Assembly (NCBI GenBank): GCA_902490445.1
Contig: CABUDZ010000078.1
Location: 1-9,823 of the forward strand
Length of the DNA stretch: 9,823 nt
Direction of reading: 5' to 3'
Source of the DNA: an uncultured Collinsella sp.
GTDB lineage: Bacteria > Actinomycetota > Coriobacteriia > Coriobacteriales > Coriobacteriaceae
The position numbers were made by a program, and so were the translations under genes. Numbering within the stretch: position 1 is the stretch's first letter; each line of letters begins with the position of its first letter. Under the pieces are notes generated by a model. The model was not told the origin of the DNA. It did no database searches and saw only the letters and a program-made list of their open reading frames with translations. Below are positions 5,120-9,823 of this stretch, one piece after another.

Positions 5120-6154
5120 ATGCAACTGGCGAATATCGTACGCGAGCGCTGGAAAGGCGTTTTGTTCTGCCTGATCATCGCCATTCCCGCGACGTTGCTC
5201 GGCAAACAGGTTGAGGTGGTCGGCGGGCCGGTGTTTGCCATCCTCTTTGGCATGGTCCTGGCGCTCGTCTTTCCCAAGAATCGTCGCGAACAGCTCGCCG
5301 CCGGTGTCACCTATACGTCTAAAAAAGTCTTGCAGTACGCGGTAATCCTGCTTGGCTTTGGCATGAACCTCTCGCAGATTCTGTCCAAAGGCGCTCAGTC
5401 GCTGCCGATTATCGTGGCGACGATTTCGACCTCGCTTGTCATCGCCTTCGTGCTCTGCCGCGTTATGAACGTGCCGGGCAAGATCGCGACGCTTGTGGGT
5501 TTGGGTTCGTCGATTTGCGGCGGTTCTGCCATCGCCGCGACCGCGCCCGTCATTGATGCCGACGATCGCGAGATTGCCCAGGCTATTTCGGTCATCTTCC
5601 TGTTTAACGTTATCGCGGCGCTCGTGTTTCCGACGCTCGGCGGCATGCTCGGGCTGACCAACGAGGGCTTTGGCCTGTTTGCCGGCACCGCCATCAACGA
5701 CACCTCGTCGGTAACGGCTGCGGCGAGCGCCTGGGACAGCATGCATCCCGGCGCCAATGTGCTCGAAAGCGCCACAGTGGTCAAGCTCACCAGGACGCTG
5801 GCCATTATTCCCATTACGTTGGTGCTCGCATGCTGGCAGATGCATCTGGCGCGCAAGGCCGGCGGCGACGCCAAAAGCACGTTCTCGCTTAAACGCGCGT
5901 TTCCCATGTTCGTGCTGTTCTTTGTGCTGGCGAGCGTAATCACCACGGTGCTTCAGCTTCCTGCATCCGTTACGGCGCCTATCAAGGAGCTGTCGAAGTT
6001 CTTTATCGTGATGGCTATGGCGGCTATTGGCTTTAATACCGATATCGTCGAGCTGGTCAAAAAGGGCGGCAAGCCCATCGCATTGGGCTTTTGCTGCTGG
6101 ATTGGCATTGCGTGCATGAGTTTGGGAATGCAGCACGTGCTGGGAATCTGGTAG
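5120..6154 (+). CDS. YeiH-family (UPF0324, putative sulfate exporter) integral membrane protein
   Basis: A 344-residue polytopic membrane protein, the normal length for the family, with roughly eight to ten hydrophobic segments (for example 12-28, 34-52, 70-88, 95-113, 155-178, 225-242, 262-280, 293-306, 320-336). Family signature stretches are GLGSSICGGSAI (127-138), GTAINDTSSVTAA (189-201) and VVKLTR (220-225). The family is annotated as putative sulfate exporters; E. coli YeiH is encoded beside the LysR regulator YeiE, which has been linked to sulfite. The true substrate remains uncertain. The start has a strong AAGAAGGA. It is transcribed away from the GntR/FCD regulator, so the regulator ligand may be the transported compound or a relative. 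No T-rich terminator follows, only GC-rich hairpins. Confidence 0.93.
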   Translation: MQLANIVRERWKGVLFCLIIAIPATLLGKQVEVVGGPVFAILFGMVLALVFPKNRREQLAAGVTYTSKKVLQYAVILLGFGMNLSQILSKGAQSLPIIVATISTSLVIAFVLCRVMNVPGKIATLVGLGSSICGGSAIAATAPVIDADDREIAQAISVIFLFNVIAALVFPTLGGMLGLTNEGFGLFAGTAINDTSSVTAAASAWDSMHPGANVLESATVVKLTRTLAIIPITLVLACWQMHLARKAGGDAKSTFSLKRAFPMFVLFFVLASVITTVLQLPASVTAPIKELSKFFIVMAMAAIGFNTDIVELVKKGGKPIALGFCCWIGIACMSLGMQHVLGIW

Positions 6155-6203
6155 AGAAGTAGCTTATTTGCGTGCTGCGTGCTGGCGAGCGCATCCTCGC
6201 GGT

Positions 6204-6274
6204 GGAGCGATAGGAGCTCTTGCGGGTATGGCTTGTCCGCAGGTTTATAGGTCCCGAAGAGCTCTTATCGCCCC
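6204..6274. repeat. long imperfect inverted repeat
   Basis: 18-base arms (6204-6221 and 6257-6274) match at 16 positions, with one further G-T wobble, across a 35-base loop. The loop can itself fold, as GCGG/CCGC (6222-6225, 6237-6240). The middle of each arm contains GAGCTCTT or its complement. It may be a structured RNA, a DNA cruciform or a decayed palindromic element. Confidence 0.7.
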
Positions 6275-6329
6275 GCCAGGATGGCGATGCGGGGCAACTC
6301 ATATACTCGCAGGACGGCGGCTTCTGCCC

Positions 6330-6370
6330 TATAGTGTTTGGTGAGCAATATCGTTCAATTTTGAAACACT
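6330..6370 (+). promoter_or_regulatory. candidate promoter and operator of the NtrC-like regulator
   Basis: TATAGT (6330-6335) resembles a -10 box but no -35 is evident. The inverted repeat AGTGTTT/AAACACT (6333-6339, 6364-6370) overlaps its end and would cover the start of transcription. An inner TTCAA-TT-TTGAA (6354-6365) is also symmetric. This could be a binding site for the regulator encoded next to it. Confidence 0.3.
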
Positions 6371-6419
6371 CGCCCGCGCGGCCGTCGGTGGCGGCGTGGC
6401 GCCGAGGACGGGGCGCAAT

Positions 6420-7637
6420 ATGAACAGTGACGCCAAGCTTCAAATCTTGATCGAGGCCTTGGCTGCTGCCGGGGCCTCGGCGTTGGCAATCGATGGGCAT
6501 GGACGCGTGGCGATTTCGACCATGGATAATGTCGCGCTCGAGCAAGATGTCGCGGCATTTGTCGCCGAGCGCCTGGGGCGCGTGGGCAACGGCACGCGCC
6601 TGGTGATGGGGCATGCGGGAGGGCGCTTGAGCCTTACGGTGCGTCCGGCCGCCAAGGAATACGGCGCGCTTTGGGTGGTCGTGGTCCGCGAGGTGCACGG
6701 TGTGGCGGCACACGCGGGTATTGAGTGGCTTAACGCAGATGAGGTCGAGGCGCGCTACGAGGCAAGCGCGTACGGCATTGTCGAAGGTGCCGCTGCGGTC
6801 GCTGGTCCCGTCTGCGAAAGCTATGCCCGCGGCGTGCCGCTCATGTTAGAGGGCGAGCTGGGTGCTGGCCAGGCAGAGATTGCAAAACGCCTCTATCTGG
6901 ATGGGCCTTATGCTGACGAACCCTTTGTGTCCGTGGAACTTGACGAGCTCACGGATCGCGGCTGGCGCCATCTGCTTAAAAGCTCGGAATCGCCGCTGTT
7001 CCAGGCAAGGCTGACCCTTTGTATTGGCGGCTGGCATGCACTTTCGCCGCAGCGTCTGCGCGAGCTTGTCTCTGCGATGACCGACACGGCGCTGGCCGCG
7101 CGTTGCCATGTGGTTCTGACGGCAAACGATATGCCGGGCGGTGGCGAAAGCGATCAGGCCGCTTTTGTAACCGAGCGCTTGGCGTGCGCAGTAAGTGTGG
7201 CGCCTGCGATTGCCGAGCAGGGTGGCGCATCGAAAAAGGTTGCGCAGTATTTGTCGTATCTGTCAGATGCCTTTGGAACTGCCGCTCCGAGTATGTCCGA
7301 GGAGGCCGCCTCGACGCTCAACGGCTATCGCTGGCCACGCAACTATTTGCAGCTTCGCGAGGTCTCGGAACGACTCTATATATTAGTAGGGTCGGGTGTG
7401 GCGGAGCGCGCGGTGGCGGAGGAGGTGCTCGCCCAGGAGGATGTCATCAAAACCGCAACTTTTGGCGCCCCGACGCTCGACAGCGACCTGTATATCCTGC
7501 GACCACTGGCCGATACCGAACGCGACATCGCGCGGCTGGTCGTAGGCTACCTTCAGGGCAACCGGACCCGCGCTGCCGAGGTGCTGGGAATAAGCCGCAC
7601 GACCCTGTGGCGCTTGCTGAAGGACGACGACCGCTGA
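6420..7637 (+). CDS. NtrC/PrpR-like transcriptional regulator with a degenerate AAA+ domain and Fis-type helix-turn-helix
   Basis: A 405-residue protein. The C-terminus (369-402) is a clear Fis-type helix-turn-helix ending NRTRAAEVLGISRTTLWRLL. Before it, residues 140-320 track the layout of a sigma-54 activator AAA+ domain but in worn form. GELGAGQA (145-152) stands where Walker A should be yet has no lysine. There is no GAFTGA loop, and no acidic Walker B pair. VVLTAND (231-237) recalls sensor I, and YRWPRNYLQLREVSERLYIL (303-322) matches the usual WPGN(V)REL region. Residues 1-135 are an unrecognised sensory part. It probably binds DNA without ATP-driven sigma-54 activation, which fits an actinomycete, a group that generally lacks sigma-54. 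ATG 6420 is preferred over an in-frame GTG at 6396 that would itself span the GAGGA ribosome-binding region. Its target is unknown. Confidence 0.8.
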   Translation: MNSDAKLQILIEALAAAGASALAIDGHGRVAISTMDNVALEQDVAAFVAERLGRVGNGTRLVMGHAGGRLSLTVRPAAKEYGALWVVVVREVHGVAAHAGIEWLNADEVEARYEASAYGIVEGAAAVAGPVCESYARGVPLMLEGELGAGQAEIAKRLYLDGPYADEPFVSVELDELTDRGWRHLLKSSESPLFQARLTLCIGGWHALSPQRLRELVSAMTDTALAARCHVVLTANDMPGGGESDQAAFVTERLACAVSVAPAIAEQGGASKKVAQYLSYLSDAFGTAAPSMSEEAASTLNGYRWPRNYLQLREVSERLYILVGSGVAERAVAEEVLAQEDVIKTATFGAPTLDSDLYILRPLADTERDIARLVVGYLQGNRTRAAEVLGISRTTLWRLLKDDDR

Positions 7638-7648
7638 GCGAGGCACCC

Positions 7649-7677
7649 GTGACCGCGTGCGGCGCGTGTGCTACAGT
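7649..7677 (+). promoter_or_regulatory. promoter of the bitopic membrane protein gene
   Basis: GTGACC (7649-7654) and TACAGT (7672-7677) are separated by 17 bases, and TG one base before the -10 makes it an extended -10. It starts 12 bases after the regulator's stop codon, so the downstream gene can be transcribed on its own. No terminator separates the two genes, so read-through is also possible. Confidence 0.5.
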
Positions 7678-7721
7678 CCAAAGCGGTAATGTTTCGATTG
7701 TGTTACGGCGTGCGGGGGCGT

Positions 7722-8297
7722 ATGGCGGAGACTTCAAAACCAAACCGGAATAGACGGAGCGCGGCTCCAGTTAACCGCCGCACGACGTCCCGGACGTGGG
7801 GCAAGCACGCGTCGGGGTTCGACGGTTCGTTCAAGCGCACCAAATACGGCTATCCTTCGGCAAGCGCTCGCTTGGCCATGCAGGCCGAGTCGTCGCTGCG
7901 GGGGCGCAAGCGCGTGGTGGGCTCTAAGCTCAAGCATGACGGAACGCTGGGCTATATCAGCCGCGGTGCGGCTCGCCGCAGTGGGCTCAATCCTGCTGGC
8001 TGGCATCGTTATGTGCCGATTGCAGTTGTTGTTGCGGTGATTGTGATCGCGCTCGCGGCGCTTGGTTACGCCGGCGGCGGGGCCAATCTGGACGCAATGT
8101 TTAAGTCGCCCGAGCTCGCGCATGCAGGCACAGAAGTTGTCGAAGGCGTTCAGACCCAGACGGGCGTCGCGCCCCAGCGCGGTATCGTTGCGGCTGCCTC
8201 CACCATCGCCGATGCGCAAAAGGACGAGGACGAACAAGACGACGGCGCCGAAACGACTCACACGAACGAAACGACGACAACTCCATCGGCAAGATAA
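7722..8297 (+). CDS. small bitopic membrane protein with basic N-terminal and acidic C-terminal parts, function unknown
   Basis: A 191-residue protein that I do not recognise. Residues 1-95 are rich in Arg, Lys, Ser and Gly and look disordered. One strong hydrophobic segment spans about 98-118 (VPIAVVVAVIVIALAALGYA). The rest is a low-complexity tail that turns acidic near 166-176 and ends in a Thr-rich stretch. By the positive-inside rule the basic part should be cytoplasmic and the tail outside. ATG 7722 is chosen because GCGGGGG lies just upstream; an in-frame ATG at 7668 overlaps the predicted -10. It follows the NtrC-like regulator by 84 bases. No cleavable signal peptide, catalytic motif or cysteine is seen. 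A role at the cell envelope is only a guess. Confidence 0.7.
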   Translation: MAETSKPNRNRRSAAPVNRRTTSRTWGKHASGFDGSFKRTKYGYPSASARLAMQAESSLRGRKRVVGSKLKHDGTLGYISRGAARRSGLNPAGWHRYVPIAVVVAVIVIALAALGYAGGGANLDAMFKSPELAHAGTEVVEGVQTQTGVAPQRGIVAAASTIADAQKDEDEQDDGAETTHTNETTTTPSAR

Positions 8298-8445
8298 GTT
8301 GCGAGCGGGATAGCAAATTTGGGACGGGGCCTTTTGGCTGTCCAAGTGCCAGATGTCACCAGCGACGCACCCGATGCCAGTCACCAACAGCGAGCGGCCC
8401 GCGTAGCGTCAGCGGGTCCGCCGTTCGTTAGAACGGCGGAACTAA
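8298..8445. other. convergent intergenic region with two hairpins
   Basis: Between convergent genes I see a bulged hairpin (8319-8344; GCC-TTTT-GGC core flanked by TTGGGAC and GTCCAA) and a perfect 10-base stem (8417-8426 with 8431-8440, loop GTTA). The second abuts the nitroreductase stop codon. Neither is followed by a T run on either strand, so they are weak or non-canonical terminators at best. No gene is seen. Confidence 0.5.
8417..8440. terminator. hairpin after the nitroreductase stop, possible terminator without T tract
   Basis: TCCGCCGTTC and GAACGGCGGA pair perfectly over a 4-base loop, six bases past the minus-strand stop codon. Position fits a terminator shared by convergent genes, but the missing T run lowers confidence. 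Confidence 0.45.
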
Positions 8446-8967
8446 TTACCTGACGTACACGATGTTGTCGCGGCGGGGTTTGGCCTGGGGAAGCACGTCT
8501 TCGGCATAGCCCAGAATGCAGTTGCCCACACCGCGCAGGCTTCCGTCGGCGGGCAGACCCCACTTGGCCAGCAGTTCCAATCCCTCGGGTGAGTCAAAGA
8601 CCTCGTGTGCTCGGTGGATCCAACACGAATCGACGCCCAGCGCATAGGCAGCGTTGAGCAGGTTGCCCATGGCGAGCGAGCCGTCTTCCAGGTGCGTGGG
8701 CACGCTGCGGTCGACGAGCACCACCACAACGGTCTTGGCGCCGTAGAAGGGATCTCCCTCGCTACCCATAACCTGGGCGTTGAGCTGCGAGAGGCGCTCG
8801 ACGGTTGCGGGGTCGGTGACGGCGACGAACGTGACCGGCTGGCGTCCCATGCCGCTCGGCGCATACTGACCGGCTTCGATAATGCGTGCGAGCTTCTCGG
8901 CCTCGACAGGGCGATCGCTGTATTTGCGGCAGCTGCGGCGATGGATGAGTGCCTCGATGGTCTCCAT
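8446..8967 (-). CDS. nitroreductase-family flavoprotein
   Basis: A 173-residue protein, a normal single-domain length for this family of FMN-dependent NAD(P)H oxidoreductases, which act in the cytoplasm, usually as dimers. The N-terminus carries the family start IEALIHRRSCRKYSDRPV (4-21), with the arginines expected to contact the FMN phosphate. APSGMGRQPVTFVAV (36-50) is the second flavin-contact region. LAMGNLLNAAYALGVDSCWI (98-117) is the typical central helix and following strand. LRGVGNCILGYAED (144-157) is the late strand that usually reads like 'ivlGyp'. AGGAGG lies four bases before the ATG, so expression may be high. It is a single-gene unit facing the bitopic protein gene. The physiological electron acceptor cannot be told from sequence. 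Confidence 0.93.
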   Translation of the reverse strand: METIEALIHRRSCRKYSDRPVEAEKLARIIEAGQYAPSGMGRQPVTFVAVTDPATVERLSQLNAQVMGSEGDPFYGAKTVVVVLVDRSVPTHLEDGSLAMGNLLNAAYALGVDSCWIHRAHEVFDSPEGLELLAKWGLPADGSLRGVGNCILGYAEDVLPQAKPRRDNIVYVR

Positions 8968-9258
8968 GTGTCCTCCTGACGTTGGTTTCGATGCCTCGTT
9001 CTTACCCGCCGAACCAAAACCGTAATCGCGCCGTCGGCCCCAAACAATGCAAGCTACCGAGTGGAAAAGTTGGTTTGCATAAAACTTCAGCCGGAATGTG
9101 ACAGACCGGTGGGATGATTAAACGTTTTATCCCGTCTACCCTGCGGTTTTTTACCACTTGCCTAAATGATGCGCGCATAAGCCCTGATAAAGGTTTTACT
9201 AAAGGAGTACCAACGTTTATCAACGCGCCATGGTGGCGCCGGGCCAGGAGGTAACATC
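8968..9258. promoter_or_regulatory. divergent upstream region of the nitroreductase and the 96-residue protein
   Basis: No gene is seen. The part nearest the plus-strand gene is comparatively AT-rich. It holds an imperfect palindrome, GGGAT/ATCCC (9111-9115, 9129-9133), around AAACGTTT, and a T-rich run (9147-9152). TTGCAT, CATAAA and TTGCCT are possible promoter hexamers, but no pair has good spacing. An extra AAGGAG (9202-9207) has no start codon at the right distance. GCGCCA/TGGCGC (9225-9230, 9234-9239) can form a small hairpin just before the ribosome-binding site. Confidence 0.4.
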
Positions 9259-9549
9259 ATGTTCCAGGCTGGAGATGTCGTCGAGACCGACTTCGAAGGA
9301 TTTCTGAAGCTGTTGCGTTCCAAGACGCGTGCTTTCGTGTCGATCAACGATCACGAGTACTACATCACGCACACCGATGGCTATTGGCGTGTTCAGGATT
9401 GCGAGGCCCTCAACGATAAGGGCCACTTCACTGACTGCTCCGAGCTGGTCAACACGGTCTGCGAGGTCGTCGAGCTGCCTTGGATCTGCGGCAAGAGCCT
9501 GCACGACAGCTTCTCGGGCGCCACGGTCTACGAGGCCGTCGCTGCTTAA
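9259..9549 (+). CDS. small conserved-looking cytoplasmic protein of unknown function (96 residues)
   Basis: I do not recognise this family. The protein is acidic and soluble, with no signal peptide or membrane segment. It has four cysteines (48, 60, 68, 77) not arranged as a CxxC motif, and aromatic-rich stretches (HEYYITHTDGYWRVQDC, 32-48). The start is well fixed by AGGAGG about six bases upstream. Codons are nearly all of the preferred GTC, GAG, CTG, AAC type, and a very strong terminator follows. Together these suggest an abundant product from a single-gene unit. It is read away from the nitroreductase gene, so shared control is possible but unproven. The opposite-strand frame across it lacks a good ribosome-binding site. 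Confidence 0.85.
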   Translation: MFQAGDVVETDFEGFLKLLRSKTRAFVSINDHEYYITHTDGYWRVQDCEALNDKGHFTDCSELVNTVCEVVELPWICGKSLHDSFSGATVYEAVAA

Positions 9550-9574
9550 CAGCCAACAATCGATATTCTCTCGC

Positions 9575-9607
9575 AACCGCCGGCGCCGCCCCGCGCCGGC
9601 GGTTTTT
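9575..9607 (+). terminator. strong intrinsic terminator
   Basis: A perfect 12-base stem (9575-9586 with 9593-9604), GC-only apart from its two outer A-T pairs, has a 6-base loop and runs into TTTTT (9603-9607). It begins 25 bases after the stop codon of the 96-residue protein gene. Confidence 0.95.
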
Positions 9608-9650
9608 CTTGTCGATATGTTGTATAGGTCACACGTCTTGCACGGCGCCC

Positions 9651-9692
9651 TTGACGATAGTCAAAACTCGGAGGTTGATTTTCAATCTCAAC
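9651..9692 (+). promoter_or_regulatory. candidate promoter with a Fur-box-like palindrome
   Basis: TTGACG (9651-9656) is a good -35, and it is also half of the palindrome TTGAC-GATA-GTCAA (9651-9664). Seventeen bases later GTTGAT (9674-9679) sits at the -10 position. It begins a 19-base imperfect palindrome (9674-9692) whose reverse complement contains TGAGATTGAAAATCA, close to the Fur consensus TGATAATnATTATCA. A Fur-type repressor bound here would block the -10. Confidence 0.45.
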
Positions 9693-9790
9693 GCAACAGC
9701 CTGAACGGGACCCGCGTTTCCGCAGCTAGCGCAACGCGGAAATAGCTCCCGGCACCTGGCCGTCGCCTCGTTTCCGCAGGTGGAGAGGCT
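9693..9790 (+). promoter_or_regulatory. structured leader before the edge gene
   Basis: TTTCCGC (9717-9723) pairs with GCGGAAA (9736-9742). The same sequence, within the 11-base direct repeat CGTTTCCGCAG (9715-9725 and 9769-9779), could compete for that partner. GCCTC (9765-9769) pairs with GAGGC (9785-9789) next to the start codon. GGCACC-t-GGCC (9751-9761) can pair with GGCCGGTGCC (9796-9805), enclosing the ribosome-binding site. I recognise no known riboswitch. Confidence 0.35.
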
Positions 9791-9823
9791 ATGGAGGCCG
9801 GTGCCCCCATGCCGCCGCCGCAT
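9791..9823 (+). CDS. start of a gene running off the right edge, identity unknown
   Basis: ATG at 9791 follows GGAG at 9782-9785 with five bases between, and the frame stays open to the edge (MEAGAPMPPPH). A second in-frame ATG at 9809 has GGAGG 11 bases upstream. Eleven codons are too few to name a product. The Fur-box-like site upstream raises the idea of an iron-related gene such as a ferrous iron uptake gene, but that is inference only. Confidence 0.4.
   Translation, partial: MEAGAPMPPPH

Larger units (their letters stand above)
6155..6419. other. structured intergenic region between the transporter and the NtrC-like regulator
   Basis: No gene is seen. It holds a large inverted repeat (6204-6274) and a second hairpin, CCCCGC/GCGGGG (6271-6276, 6289-6294), that shares bases with the first. 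A TATAGT box lies at 6330-6335. A 7-base inverted repeat AGTGTTT/AAACACT (6333-6339, 6364-6370) frames a smaller TTCAA/TTGAA. CGGCG/CGCCG (6392-6396, 6400-6404) lies just before the ribosome-binding site. No T tract follows any of these, so none is a typical terminator. Confidence 0.5.

Noticed and set aside
5063..6136. 357-codon open frame on the minus strand across the YeiH-type gene
   Set aside because: Low-complexity His/Arg/Asp-rich translation typical of the antisense of a GC-rich membrane protein gene; no ribosome-binding site or motif.
6155..6419. tRNA or other standard RNA gene in the structured interval
   Set aside because: The stems do not form a cloverleaf and the usual T-loop sequence is absent.
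9629..9823. minus-strand frame at the right edge
   Set aside because: It lies antisense to the predicted promoter, leader and first codons, with no recognisable motif and no start evidence.

Overview
The window is high-GC (an estimate from reading, not a computed value). Its codon use is strongly biased, its ribosome-binding sites are good, and each gene has its own promoter and hairpin terminator. The gene set and base composition suggest a gut actinomycete of the Coriobacteriia, most like Collinsella. That placement is inference from overall look, not from a marker comparison.

Layout, left to right. (1) A low-GC left end holds the start of a minus-strand AAA-type ATPase. Its reading departs from the family pattern near base 56, and an AT-rich upstream stretch follows. 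(2) A bidirectional terminator and a minus-strand LacI-type repressor come next; the repressor has a LacI-type palindrome in its own leader. (3) About 560 bases between the repressor and glmS are packed with inverted repeats: three palindromes of one dispersed family (a fourth lies after glmS), a tandem pair of a second repeat type, and a hairpin set in the glmS upstream region. (4) glmS (glucosamine-6-phosphate synthase) is complete and ends in a strong terminator. (5) A minus-strand GntR/FCD regulator faces a plus-strand YeiH-type membrane transporter. (6) A structured intergenic region leads to a degenerate NtrC-like regulator with a Fis-type helix-turn-helix, then a small bitopic membrane protein. 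(7) A minus-strand nitroreductase is followed by a small, strongly expressed-looking 96-residue protein with a textbook terminator. (8) At the right edge there is a Fur-box-like palindrome, a structured leader and the first codons of a gene that runs off the window.

Most genes are single-gene units rather than one operon. Likely functional links are the divergent GntR-yeiH pair and autoregulation of the LacI repressor. The most unusual content is the repeat cluster at 1769-2161 with its outlier at 4190-4226. In one repeat family the loop is conserved and the stems vary; in the other the stems are fixed and the loops vary at constant length.
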